From an uncultured Eggerthellaceae bacterium (lineage in GTDB: Bacteria > Actinomycetota > Coriobacteriia > Coriobacteriales > Eggerthellaceae), in NCBI GenBank assembly GCA_910588205.1, contig CAJUQK010000002.1:48553-112552 (forward strand): a DNA stretch of 64,000 bases, given 5' to 3'. This document shows, piece by piece, positions 1-8,329 of the stretch (position 1 is its first letter; every line of letters starts with the position of its first letter). Position numbers and translations under genes: made by a program. The notes below the pieces were generated by a model. That model worked only from the letters and a program-made list of their open reading frames with translations. It was not told the DNA's origin and made no database searches.

Positions 1-692
1 TAGTGGTTGTGGCATCCGATCGCGGGCTTGCAGGTGGCTTCAATTCCAACGTGCTCAAGCACGCTGACAAGCTGATCCACCGGCTGGAGAGCGAAGGCGT
101 TGAGGTAGAGGTGGCTGCCTGCGGCAAGAAGGCCATCGGCTACTTCAACTATCGGGGCATCAAGCCGGTCTTCGAATTCGCGGGCCACTCTGCGGATCCT
201 ACCTATGAGGAAGCAGCAGAGCTCTCGCTCTATTCGGGAGACGGTTACCACTACGACAAGCTGGACGAGGTGTTCATCGTCTACAACCATGCGAAGAACG
301 CCGCTGAGCAGACCTTGGTCGAGCAGCAGGTGCTGCCCATCAAGGAAGAGTCCTACGCAGACCTGTTGGGCCTCAATGACGGTGAGGATGTCTTCAAGCA
401 GTTCTTGGAGCAGGATCTGGAGAAGCTGCCGGGCGATATCGATTTCGAGCCCGACGCTGAGTCCGTCATGTATTACCTCATGAAGGCCTATCTTCGCAAT
501 TGCTTCTATTACGCGCTGATCGATTCTGCTGCAGGTGAGCAGGGCGCGCGCCGCAACGCGATGAAGTCTGCAACGGACAACGCCAACGAGATGGTGTCCA
601 CGCTGACCCGTCTATACAACCGTGTACGTCAAGGCGCCATCACCACCGAGATCAACGAGATCGTCGGCGGCGCCGCAGCTTTGGAGGAATAA
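1..692 (+). CDS. atpG: ATP synthase F1 gamma subunit, 5' truncated by window edge
   Basis: Central rotor shaft of F1, which couples proton flow through Fo to ATP synthesis at the cytoplasmic membrane face. Only the C-terminal 230 or so residues are present; reading starts at base 3 with VVVASDRGLAGGFN, a conserved core motif of gamma. The C-terminus carries the conserved helix SATDNANEM..LTRLYNRVRQGAITTEI, which is the rotor coiled coil. The stop codon abuts the atpD start, with GGAGG inside the last codons serving as the ribosome binding site, so the genes are translationally coupled. The N-terminal part lies outside the window. Confidence 0.97.
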   Translation, partial: VVVASDRGLAGGFNSNVLKHADKLIHRLESEGVEVEVAACGKKAIGYFNYRGIKPVFEFAGHSADPTYEEAAELSLYSGDGYHYDKLDEVFIVYNHAKNAAEQTLVEQQVLPIKEESYADLLGLNDGEDVFKQFLEQDLEKLPGDIDFEPDAESVMYYLMKAYLRNCFYYALIDSAAGEQGARRNAMKSATDNANEMVSTLTRLYNRVRQGAITTEINEIVGGAAALEE

Positions 693-2141
693 ATGGCTGA
701 TACTATCTACAAGGAAAGGAGTCAGGGCACGGGTGCTACCGGACGCATCGTCCGCGTTGTCGGCGCTGTGGTTGACGTTGAGTTCCCGCCGGATCAGATG
801 CCGGCCATCTACAACGCGCTCACCGTTGATGCGGAAACGCCGTCTGGGCACTTCAGCACGGTGCTGGAAGTGGAAACACAGCTTCCGGGCGACATCGTGC
901 GCACCGTTGCCATGACTTCCACCGACGGCCTCGTGCGTGGCGTTGATGCCGTCGACACGGGCAACCCCATCATGATGCCTGTGGGTCAGGCAACCTTGGG
1001 TCGCATCTGGAACGTGTTGGGTGAGCCCGTTGACGGCAAACCCATGCCCACGGATGTGGAATGGATGCCCATCCACCACCCGGCTCCGGCCTTCGATACC
1101 CTCATCACCTCTACGGAGACCTTCGAGACGGGCATCAAGGTGGTCGACCTGATCGAGCCCTACGTCAAGGGTGGCAAGACGGGCCTGTTCGGTGGCGCTG
1201 GTGTAGGCAAGACCGTTACCATCCAGGAGCTCATCAACAACCTGGCTCAGGAGCACGGTGGCACCTCTGTCTTCACCGGCGTGGGTGAGCGTACCCGCGA
1301 AGGTACGGACCTCTACCTAGAGATGGAAGAGTCCGGCGTTATCGAGAAGACCTGCCTGGTCTACGGTCAGATGAATGAGCCTCCTGGGGCCCGTCTGCGC
1401 GTTGGTCTGGCTGGCCTCACCGAAGCCGAGTACTTCCGTGATCAGGGCCAGGACGTGCTGCTCTTCATCGACAACATCTTCCGCTTCACCCAGGCTGGCT
1501 CTGAGGTATCCGCACTGCTGGGCCGTATGCCCTCCGCTGTGGGTTACCAGCCTACCCTGGCTACGGAGATGGGTGACCTGCAGGAGCGCATCTGCTCCAC
1601 CACTACCGGTTCCATCACCTCGGTGCAGGCTGTCTACGTTCCCGCAGACGACCTGACCGACCCGGCACCGGCCACCACGTTCACCCACTTGGATGCGAAG
1701 ACGGTTCTGTCTCGTGGCATTGCCGAGCTGGGCATCTACCCCGCTGTAGACCCGCTCGACTCCACGTCTCGCGCTCTTGATCCCGAGATCGTAGGCCAGG
1801 AGCACTACGACGTGGCCGTGGGCGTGCAGCAGATCCTGCAGGAGTACAAGGATCTGCAGGACATCATCGCCATCTTGGGCATGGATGAGCTCTCCGAGGA
1901 TCAGAAGATCACGGTGAACCGCGCCCGTAAGGTTCAGAAGTTCCTAGGGCAGCCATTCCACGTAGCTGAGGTCTTCACGGGCGTTCCGGGTGTCTACGTT
2001 CCCATCGAGGACACGGTGCGTTCCTTCAAGGAGATCCTGGATGGCAAGTGCGACCACATCCCCGAGCAGTGCTTCGTCAACAAGGGCCCCATCGAGGATG
2101 TGTATGCTGCCTATGAGGCCATGCAGAAGGATGAGGCATAA
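693..2141 (+). CDS. atpD: ATP synthase F1 beta subunit
   Basis: Catalytic subunit of F1-ATPase; binds and interconverts ADP plus phosphate and ATP. At 482 residues it has the usual family length. The P-loop GGAGVGKT is at residues 167-174, followed by the catalytic GERTREG region, the ALLGRMPSAVGYQPTLATEMG block, and the DELSEDQ lever (a DELSEED variant) in the C-terminal domain. It starts directly after the atpG stop and ends directly before the atpC start, confirming the gamma-beta-epsilon order. The N-terminus (MADTIYKERSQGTG) is slightly longer than in many homologues. Confidence 0.98.
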   Translation: MADTIYKERSQGTGATGRIVRVVGAVVDVEFPPDQMPAIYNALTVDAETPSGHFSTVLEVETQLPGDIVRTVAMTSTDGLVRGVDAVDTGNPIMMPVGQATLGRIWNVLGEPVDGKPMPTDVEWMPIHHPAPAFDTLITSTETFETGIKVVDLIEPYVKGGKTGLFGGAGVGKTVTIQELINNLAQEHGGTSVFTGVGERTREGTDLYLEMEESGVIEKTCLVYGQMNEPPGARLRVGLAGLTEAEYFRDQGQDVLLFIDNIFRFTQAGSEVSALLGRMPSAVGYQPTLATEMGDLQERICSTTTGSITSVQAVYVPADDLTDPAPATTFTHLDAKTVLSRGIAELGIYPAVDPLDSTSRALDPEIVGQEHYDVAVGVQQILQEYKDLQDIIAILGMDELSEDQKITVNRARKVQKFLGQPFHVAEVFTGVPGVYVPIEDTVRSFKEILDGKCDHIPEQCFVNKGPIEDVYAAYEAMQKDEA

Positions 2142-2576
2142 ATGGCTGCCCTCCGTTGCGTCGTCTGCATCCCCACGCGCGAGCTGTTCGCGGGCGAGAT
2201 AGCCTACGCATCGGTCCCTTCGGCCGAGGGTTCCTATGGTGTGCTGCCGGGTCACGAGATGATCGTGGCAACCAACAAGAACGGCGGCGTGCTCACGCTG
2301 AACCTGGATGAAGCGGGCAAAGAGCAGCGCAAGTTCCTGCTCTATGAAGGAGCCAGTCAGGTGTTCAATAATATCCTGACAGTGCTCGGCCGCTTCGGTT
2401 GCGATGTTGATACCATCAATATCGAAGAGGTTCGCGAGAAGGCCGAGGCCATGCGTGGTCATATCGCTGATCTTGAGCAAGAAGAAGGCGAACAGACCAG
2501 CGTTGAGCTGCGGGTCAGCCGCAAGCGTCTGGAATGGTATGAGACACAGATCGCCTATAAGGAGAACAACGCTTAA
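2142..2576 (+). CDS. atpC: ATP synthase F1 epsilon subunit
   Basis: Epsilon subunit of the F1 central stalk; regulates ATPase activity and links the rotor to the c-ring. At 144 residues it has the N-terminal beta-sandwich (VPSAEGSYGVLPGHEMIVATNKNGG) and a helical C-terminal part rich in E and R. It begins right after the atpD stop, with AAGGATGAGG upstream as the binding site, and is the last gene of the operon. A strong hairpin follows about 40 bp downstream. Confidence 0.96.
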   Translation: MAALRCVVCIPTRELFAGEIAYASVPSAEGSYGVLPGHEMIVATNKNGGVLTLNLDEAGKEQRKFLLYEGASQVFNNILTVLGRFGCDVDTINIEEVREKAEAMRGHIADLEQEEGEQTSVELRVSRKRLEWYETQIAYKENNA

Positions 2577-2615
2577 AGCCCAGCGTTCCCTCCTAGCATA
2601 TTGAGCCTGTTTGAA

Positions 2616-2648
2616 GAGGGCGCGTCCGTACAGGATGCGTCCTCTTTA
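2616..2648 (+). terminator. Rho-independent terminator after atpC
   Basis: Twelve-base arms GAGGGCGCGTCC and GGATGCGTCCTC, closed by two G-U pairs, around a 5-base loop and followed by TTTA. It lies between the convergent atpC and membrane LuxR genes and could serve both. A nearly identical hairpin follows the amidohydrolase gene at 8280-8312. Confidence 0.8.
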
Positions 2649-2651
2649 TCT

Positions 2652-4133
2652 CTACTCGGAGACGGGGTCAGAGGATATCTCGGATGCGAACATCCGCTCC
2701 CGCTTCGCGATGAAGGCTTTCAGTTCGGCCTCGGAATGGACATCGAGCTTACCGTAGAGGTTATGCATATGCGTCTTGATGGTATTGGGCGCAACGAAGA
2801 GATCCGTAGCGATCTCTTTGCGTGATCGACCACTGATGATGCTCTGCATGATCTGCTGTTCGCGCGGGGTCAATCCAAACTCCTGGGCAACCACTTCGCA
2901 AGTACGCAAGCTATCCGCTGCTTCGTCTGGATTCCCTGGACGTACGAACCCCCACCCCGTGCGCAGATTCGACCCTTTGTTCAGCACCAGGGCCATCATG
3001 AGCATCAGGAATGCAAGTCCACAGAAGAATGCCATGATCTCTCCCTCATTCGAGAACGTATGAAGCGCTATGGCACCTATCATGATCCCGAAGGCACGTC
3101 CCGCCATGAGAGCTGCGCTCGGGCAAGAGGCTAACCAGGTGGCTGGTTGATCGCAATTCTTGATGAGATATGAACCAAGCCCCCAGAGGACCAGATCCAA
3201 GTAGAGGAACCCTGCTGTCTGGAGGAACACAGCGATCGGCGAGGATGGGCCGAGAAGACCTGCAGCGAGCAGGCCGGCGCCAGCGAGAGGAAATCCGATC
3301 TGATAGATGGACTGATTGAAATCCATCTGGAATGTCAAGACGGTGAGGGATGCCAGGATCGCTGCTACTACATAGCTAGCCGCGTCAAGCTCTTGGAAGA
3401 AGACGTCAGAAACGCTTGCGAATCCAAGGGGTATCCCTAAGGCTAGGCCTTGGGTAACGGATGTGGCGAGGAAGCGGTAGGGGATGAGCAATTCGATGGT
3501 GGATTCGCGATAGAGTGCACACCGATTGGGGAAGGCGCTCAGACGGGCACAGCGGAAGAGCACCACGATGAGAGCGGGCATCACGAAAGCGAGCAGCCAG
3601 CATACCACGGGACCTAAGAGGGTCAGGATCAAAGAGACTATGCCCGCGGTGAGCCCTGAGGCTATCCCATAGGTCATCGTGGGCATCATCCCGAGCATCC
3701 CGAAGAACCGTCCCAGTTCGATATGGATGCCCACCGTTCCAACGGCGAGGAGCGCGATGCCTGCCCCGAAGACGACCATTCGGATTCCTTCATGCGCCAT
3801 ATCGCTCTGCCCTTCCACGAAGAGGAAGAAGGATCCAAGCGTCATGCTCACGGCCAGAGCCCACAGGTAGCCATCCTTATCAACGATCGTGATCTTCTTG
3901 AAGCGAAGGGCGAAGAACAGAAATACAGCTGCGCAGACCAAGAGGAAGAGAGCTGAAACGGGGATGGTTACGCCTCCTGCTACCTCAAAGGCGTCCGAGA
4001 AGAAGAATCCTTGAAGGAAGAGCAAGATGGCGAACGTCTTGTATGCGGTGAAGAGAAGAAAGGATGTCGGTTGGCGACGTACGTCGCAGATAACGCGTCT
4101 GAACCCTGTGCGATGAGTGGTCTTGATGCTCAT
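2652..4133 (-). CDS. Membrane-bound LuxR-type regulator with about 12 transmembrane helices
   Basis: Probable transcription regulator that senses a ligand through its membrane part. About 420 residues of successive hydrophobic helices are followed by a C-terminal LuxR/FixJ helix-turn-helix (LTPREQQIMQSIISGRSRKEIA..NTIKTHMHNLYGKLDV). This architecture is characteristic of Eggerthellaceae, where such proteins are linked to substrate-responsive control of nearby metabolic genes. I chose ATG 4133 because AGAGGA lies 6-7 bases upstream. An in-frame ATG at 4223 would add 30 poorly conserved-looking residues encoded across a run of eight G; a TACACT box five bases before it makes a leaderless longer form possible. 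The substrate is unknown. Confidence 0.85.
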   Translation of the reverse strand: MSIKTTHRTGFRRVICDVRRQPTSFLLFTAYKTFAILLFLQGFFFSDAFEVAGGVTIPVSALFLLVCAAVFLFFALRFKKITIVDKDGYLWALAVSMTLGSFFLFVEGQSDMAHEGIRMVVFGAGIALLAVGTVGIHIELGRFFGMLGMMPTMTYGIASGLTAGIVSLILTLLGPVVCWLLAFVMPALIVVLFRCARLSAFPNRCALYRESTIELLIPYRFLATSVTQGLALGIPLGFASVSDVFFQELDAASYVVAAILASLTVLTFQMDFNQSIYQIGFPLAGAGLLAAGLLGPSSPIAVFLQTAGFLYLDLVLWGLGSYLIKNCDQPATWLASCPSAALMAGRAFGIMIGAIALHTFSNEGEIMAFFCGLAFLMLMMALVLNKGSNLRTGWGFVRPGNPDEAADSLRTCEVVAQEFGLTPREQQIMQSIISGRSRKEIATDLFVAPNTIKTHMHNLYGKLDVHSEAELKAFIAKRERMFASEISSDPVSE

Positions 4134-4188
4134 CGTGATCCTCTTGTTGCTGACCGAGCAAGCGAAGCGGATGGACTCATATAGTCGA

Positions 4189-4196
4189 CCCCCCCC
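4189..4196. repeat. Run of eight C (eight G on the coding strand) in the leader of the membrane LuxR gene
   Basis: Homopolymer between the putative transcription start near 4223 and the chosen ATG at 4133. If translation begins at the upstream ATG the run is coding (Gly-Gly-Gly), and length changes would shift the frame. If it begins at 4133 the run is in the untranslated leader. Confidence 0.6.
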
Positions 4197-4228
4197 ATCG
4201 GCTTCATGGTCCTCTTGCGGCATGTCTC

Positions 4229-4276
4229 AGTGTATCGAAACATCCATGGAAGGATCTAATCCCTTTGGGGTTAGAT
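4229..4276 (-). promoter_or_regulatory. Putative promoter and operator of the membrane LuxR gene
   Basis: On the minus strand a TACACT box (4229-4234) lies 5 bases before the upstream ATG. Seventeen bases further up, at the -35 position, lies an inverted repeat (4254-4276) of ATCTAA and CCC against GGG and TTAGAT with a single bulged T. The position suggests a regulator site, perhaps for one of the two LuxR-type proteins; that is inference. Confidence 0.45.
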
Positions 4277-4467
4277 GCTTGTCGTCTCATAATTAAACTC
4301 ATGCGTAGGATTGTGCGACGGAAGCGAGGGGCTCATGATACAGCCAGCACGCGCATCCGGCCCGTTATCTGAGGAAGGGTCATATGCAGAGGGGAGGAGC
4401 TAAGGGTCAGACGCGTCAGACCTATCGCAATCTCGCAAGAAGAGCGACGGCTGCGAATCATCCCACC

Positions 4468-4500
4468 GCTTCCCCTTCGGATCCTTTCTGAAGGGGAAGC
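4468..4500. promoter_or_regulatory. Inverted repeat in the leader of the small LuxR-type gene
   Basis: Perfect 11-base arms GCTTCCCCTTC and GAAGGGGAAGC around an 11-base loop, ending about 10 bases before the ribosome binding site of the 4531 gene. There is no T-tract, so it looks like an operator or leader structure. The rest of 4277-4467 shows nothing I can name. Confidence 0.45.
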
Positions 4501-4530
4501 AACTATCGCGAGGGGGAGGGTAACATCGCC

Positions 4531-4908
4531 ATGACCGCTCAAGCCATCACCCACGGAGCCGACCGGTGTCTCTGCTTCGCCAATGCCCAAGGACAGCGCT
4601 TCCGCCTGCAGGTTGAGGATGACCCCAGCAACGCCTGCGCCTTCAGCATCCACGTCGTCTCGCTGCCCGAGATCAGCGCCCCCGCCGAAAAGCCCTTAGA
4701 GGGTGAGCCACCCTCTATCTTCAATGTGCTTACCGCCCGAGAGCGTGATGTGGTGGCTCTTGCCGCCGAAGGGCTCACCAATGACCAGATGGCGCATCGG
4801 TTATACATCAGCCGGTCCACGGTCAAGACGCACCTTCAGAACATCTATGCCAAGGTTGGCGTTTCGAATCGGACTGCCCTTGCTGCCCTCATGCATGGGG
4901 CAGCGTAG
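4531..4908 (+). CDS. Small LuxR-type helix-turn-helix protein
   Basis: Protein of 125 residues. The first 60 residues, starting MTAQAITHGADRC, match no domain I recognise; residues about 65-122 are a complete LuxR/FixJ DNA-binding domain (LTARERDVVALAAEGLTNDQMA..RSTVKTHLQNIYAKVGVSNRTAL). It has no receiver domain and no membrane segment. A purine-rich site (AGGGGGAGGG) lies about 11 bases before the ATG. It is divergent from the membrane LuxR gene and convergent with the membrane protein at 4980. It may act with or against the membrane regulator on the shared intergenic region; this is inference. Confidence 0.8.
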   Translation: MTAQAITHGADRCLCFANAQGQRFRLQVEDDPSNACAFSIHVVSLPEISAPAEKPLEGEPPSIFNVLTARERDVVALAAEGLTNDQMAHRLYISRSTVKTHLQNIYAKVGVSNRTALAALMHGAA

Positions 4909-4914
4909 ATCAAC

Positions 4915-4950
4915 AACCCCAGGATGCCGCGGGTGCAACGCCCTGGGGTT
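4915..4950. terminator. Hairpin between convergent genes
   Basis: AACCCCAGG and CCTGGGGTT form a 9-base perfect stem around an 18-base loop, between the small LuxR-type gene and the convergent membrane protein gene. The T-tract is weak on both strands, so it is a probable bidirectional terminator. Confidence 0.55.
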
Positions 4951-4979
4951 CTATGAACATCGTTGTATCTATATCGCTA

Positions 4980-6218
4980 TCATCCCAGGAGTGGCATCAC
5001 GCCGTACATGACGACGAATGACCATGCGATGCATACGGTGAAGATGGATAGTTGGATCAAACAGATGGGGTGGTAGCTTCCCTTGAAGCGAAACACCTTG
5101 AACACCCATTCTACCAGGGGTGCGAACACTACAGCACCGATGAGTATGGTTGGGATGACGATGGTCCAGCTGGGAGGATAGGTGCTCACGATGGCCGACG
5201 CGAATACGATACCAGCAAAAGTGAAAGCCATGCCGGTCCTCTTCCACTTGGGATACCAAATGAGGATGGCAAGGGCGCCTGTGATCAGCTGGACCATGAT
5301 GAGCAGTGGAAAGTTGCCCGATCCATAGGCGGGGGATAGCGGGTTCATCACCCAGGAGATGATGCCGCCTACGTACATGCCTACCGTAGCCCACGTGCTG
5401 CCCCAGATGGTCAATTGCCCGATATCGCCAAACACTTGGCTCACGAAGAAGCGGCTCTTGGGCTGATCGGTGGGGTTCGGTCCTTCTGTGGGAGCAGGGA
5501 TGGTCATCCAGGGCATCAGGCGGAAGAGCAGTGAACATGCCGGCACGATGATGGCCACGCCGATGGACACGGCAATGAAGAGCGGCAAACCCAATGGCGA
5601 GATGATGCCGTAGAGCAACGCAAAGCACACGGGGCAGGTGACAACGGTGCCTACGATGAGCGACGTAGCCACCTTCTTCAGCTCTGGTCCATAGAAGATG
5701 ACGAAAACCTGTACGGTAAGGACCGTGGCGAAGGTGGGAATCCAGCCGCTGGTGAACATCCAATCGTAGAGCACCTGTCCGAGGATGAGCGAGAGGCACG
5801 TGGTCACGAACATGACGGTGAAGATCTTCCCGTTGCCCGCTACGCCTGTACCAGCCCAGGGTGACTTGCGTCGCTCTAACGCTGCCGCTACAAAGCCCAT
5901 GATGATCATGCCGATGGAGGCAGGCAAGGCGGCGATGAACGAGCCTTCGGTCAGGTCAGCGAAGAACCAAGCAATATAGTACAGAGGGTCCCCCTCCATA
6001 CACCCGGCCATCATGGTGCTGAAGCCATAGATGAGATCGTTGCTCATGAGCATCGGTTGCACAGCAGTCATGAGCAGGTACAACGCGATAGCGAAAGCGA
6101 CCGTCCCGATGAATGCCGGTAAGATCTCACGGCGGGACACGGCTCGGTCGGATGCTTGGTCCCCGTCGGGTACATGAACTTGCTTGTCCATATCCTCATC
6201 AAGGAATGAGTTCTTCAT
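4980..6218 (-). CDS. Polytopic membrane protein of unknown function
   Basis: About 412 residues with 11-12 predicted membrane helices and a short, charged cytoplasmic N-terminus (MKNSFLDEDMDKQVHV). I do not recognise the family; the even spread of helices and the polar central loop (PTEGPNPTDQPKSRF) would suit a transporter or permease. The start is chosen at ATG 6218, with AGAAGG 8 bases upstream, rather than an in-frame ATG at 6296. It is divergent from the amidohydrolase gene across 373 bp, which suggests co-regulated uptake and hydrolysis of one substrate; that link is inference from position. Confidence 0.75.
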   Translation of the reverse strand: MKNSFLDEDMDKQVHVPDGDQASDRAVSRREILPAFIGTVAFAIALYLLMTAVQPMLMSNDLIYGFSTMMAGCMEGDPLYYIAWFFADLTEGSFIAALPASIGMIIMGFVAAALERRKSPWAGTGVAGNGKIFTVMFVTTCLSLILGQVLYDWMFTSGWIPTFATVLTVQVFVIFYGPELKKVATSLIVGTVVTCPVCFALLYGIISPLGLPLFIAVSIGVAIIVPACSLLFRLMPWMTIPAPTEGPNPTDQPKSRFFVSQVFGDIGQLTIWGSTWATVGMYVGGIISWVMNPLSPAYGSGNFPLLIMVQLITGALAILIWYPKWKRTGMAFTFAGIVFASAIVSTYPPSWTIVIPTILIGAVVFAPLVEWVFKVFRFKGSYHPICLIQLSIFTVCIAWSFVVMYGVMPLLG

Positions 6219-6591
6219 GAGAGTACCTTCTCTCTTCGTTGTCGGTGAAAGCAGCCTTTGTTCGATCCCTCTGTCGTTCAAGGGATGAGAGTGCAAACAG
6301 GGAATGCTCTCCGTGGCAGTTAAAGGGCGTTTGCTGAGGAAGGTTCTGGACGGCAGAATCGTAGCTCATGTGCCCTGAAGACCGATATCGGCTGAAGAGA
6401 CGATTCTCGGTCCGATGTCATCCTTTTGACTGATTCCGGTCCGGGCTCAGGGCAGATATCATAGGTGTTGGGATGATACGAGATGCTGTCTTGAGCTACC
6501 GACGAGCGCAGCCTTGGTATTTGCTGCGCCAGCCGGAAGCCTTTCGCTCTCTTCTGCGGGACTATCCAAAGAATAGAAAAGGAGAGCACTC
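6219..6591. other. Intergenic region between divergent membrane protein and amidohydrolase genes
   Basis: The 373 bp must hold two divergent promoters. I see a clear binding site (AAAAGGAG) for the amidohydrolase near its end. I see no convincing palindrome, riboswitch or additional gene. An open frame on the minus strand (6320-6589) has no binding site and no recognisable protein character. Confidence 0.4.
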
Positions 6592-8262
6592 ATGAGCACA
6601 TGGTATCCCGAAGCCGATCTGGTCATCCAGCATCCGAAGATCTACACCGTTGCCATCACGTGCGATGAAGTCAAGGCCGGAAAGACAGATTTCCCTATCA
6701 TCGAGAATGGTGGCGTGGCTGCCAAAGACGGCAAGATCATCGCTGTGGGCACGGCCGCCGATGTCGAGGCTTTTATCGGTGAGCACACCAAGGTCATCGA
6801 CGCAACAGGCCAGATCCTCACACCTGGCTTCGTCGAGTGCCACATGCATGCGAAATGGAGCGGCGAGAACCTGCTGAACCTCGATCTCATGGGCGTCAAG
6901 AGCCGTCAGGCCATTCTGGATGCCGTGGCCGAGAAGGCCGCTCAGGCCCAGCCCGGCGAATGGATCGAGGGAGACGGCTGGAACGAGCTCATCTGGGAGG
7001 ACAGCCAGGAGCTCATCACACGTCGCGATCTGGATGCCGTGGCGCCGAACAACCCCGTGTTCCTGTTGCACATGACCGTGCACAGCATCGCCGCCAATTC
7101 GCTTGCCCTGGAGGCCTGCGGCTACACTAAGGACACTCCTCAGCCCGAAGGTGCCGAGATCGGCCACTATGAGGACGGCGAGCTCAACGGCATGCTGATC
7201 GAGAACGGTGCGCTCCAGCCCATGCTCAGGACCAAGCCCGCCCTCACCGACGAGCAGCATCTCGAGTCCATCGAGCTCATCGGCCAGAAGCTCAACTCTT
7301 TCGGCATCACAAGCGTCATCGATGCCAACCTCAACTACAAGCAAATGCACATGTACAACGAGGCGCACCGCCAGAAGCGCCTGAGCTACCGTGCCAATCT
7401 CATGTTCTACTTGGATCCGCAGTTCGGCTCCTTCGAGGACAACCTGCGCCGCTTGGACGAGATGGATTGCGTTACTGGCTTCGGCGATGAGATGCTCAAG
7501 CTCAACGGCTGCAAGGTCACCCTCGACGGCATAACCGCCGCCGAGACGGCTGCCATGAGCCGTCGCGAATACCGCCAGCACCCCGGCTTCTACGGTGATA
7601 CCATCTACAGCCAGGAGGAGATAGATGCCTTGGTATGCAAGGCCACGGAGCTCGGCTGGCAGTTCGGCATCCACACCATCGGCGATGCCAGCGAGGACCG
7701 TGCACTCCACGCCTTCCAAGAGGCTGACAAGATCCGCTCGGTCAAGGAGCTGCGTCACTACCTCATCCACTACCAGCTACCCTATGAGGACCAGTGGCCT
7801 ATCATGCGCGAGCTGGGCGTGGGCGTGTGCCTGCAGCCGACCATCGTTTCCCAGATGGGCGAGGAGCCGCTGTTCTGGCCCGAGCAGGCCGAGCGCTTCC
7901 AGTCGCCGGGCCTCATGTTCCGCGAGGGCATCCTTGCCGGTGGTAGCTCCGACAGTCCGGTGGTCACCCCCGACCCGATGCTCGGCATGTACTATGCCAT
8001 CACGCGTCTAGACGAGACGACGGGCAAGATCCTCTCCAAGGGCGACGAGTCGAAGGTTACGCCCATCCAGGCTCTCATCATGTACACGAAGAATGCTGCA
8101 TTCTTCAGTCATGACGACGACAAGATGGGTTCCGTCGAAGTGGGCAACTTCGCCGATATGTGCCTCTTCGATGAGGACTTCATCATCGGTGATGTGGAGG
8201 ACTATCGCACCACCAAGGTGTCGAAGACCATCCTTGGCGGCGCTGTCGTTTACGAGCGGTAG
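6592..8262 (+). CDS. Amidohydrolase family 3 (YtcJ-like) metal-dependent hydrolase
   Basis: Predicted metal-dependent hydrolase of the amidohydrolase superfamily, 556 residues, cytosolic, with no signal peptide. It shows the beta-sandwich edges (DGKIIAVG, GGAVVYER), the metal-binding HxH at H84/H86 (CHMHA), the IHTIGD motif in the barrel, a second histidine region (LRHYLIHYQL), and the terminal SSDSPV motif with the barrel aspartate, all typical of YtcJ-like enzymes. AAAAGGAG lies 7-8 bases before the ATG. It is divergent from the membrane protein at 4980 and followed by a terminator. The true substrate of this family can rarely be told from sequence. Confidence 0.9.
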   Translation: MSTWYPEADLVIQHPKIYTVAITCDEVKAGKTDFPIIENGGVAAKDGKIIAVGTAADVEAFIGEHTKVIDATGQILTPGFVECHMHAKWSGENLLNLDLMGVKSRQAILDAVAEKAAQAQPGEWIEGDGWNELIWEDSQELITRRDLDAVAPNNPVFLLHMTVHSIAANSLALEACGYTKDTPQPEGAEIGHYEDGELNGMLIENGALQPMLRTKPALTDEQHLESIELIGQKLNSFGITSVIDANLNYKQMHMYNEAHRQKRLSYRANLMFYLDPQFGSFEDNLRRLDEMDCVTGFGDEMLKLNGCKVTLDGITAAETAAMSRREYRQHPGFYGDTIYSQEEIDALVCKATELGWQFGIHTIGDASEDRALHAFQEADKIRSVKELRHYLIHYQLPYEDQWPIMRELGVGVCLQPTIVSQMGEEPLFWPEQAERFQSPGLMFREGILAGGSSDSPVVTPDPMLGMYYAITRLDETTGKILSKGDESKVTPIQALIMYTKNAAFFSHDDDKMGSVEVGNFADMCLFDEDFIIGDVEDYRTTKVSKTILGGAVVYER

Positions 8263-8279
8263 CGCGATCGATCGACTGG

Positions 8280-8312
8280 GAGGGCGCGTCCGCATGGGAT
8301 GCGCCCTCTTTA
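8280..8312 (+). terminator. Rho-independent terminator after the amidohydrolase
   Basis: GAGGGCGCGTCC pairs with GGATGCGCCCTC across a 5-base loop and is followed by TTTA. It is nearly the same sequence as the atpC terminator at 2616-2648. Confidence 0.8.
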
Positions 8313-8329
8313 GCGTGAGGCCCTTTCGC

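Noticed and set aside
6320..6589. Open frame of 89 codons in the divergent intergenic region
   Set aside because: No binding site, no homology I recognise, ends within the promoter region of the amidohydrolase gene.
6562..7770. Open frame of 402 codons on the minus strand
   Set aside because: Antisense to the amidohydrolase, whose active-site motifs prove the plus-strand frame.
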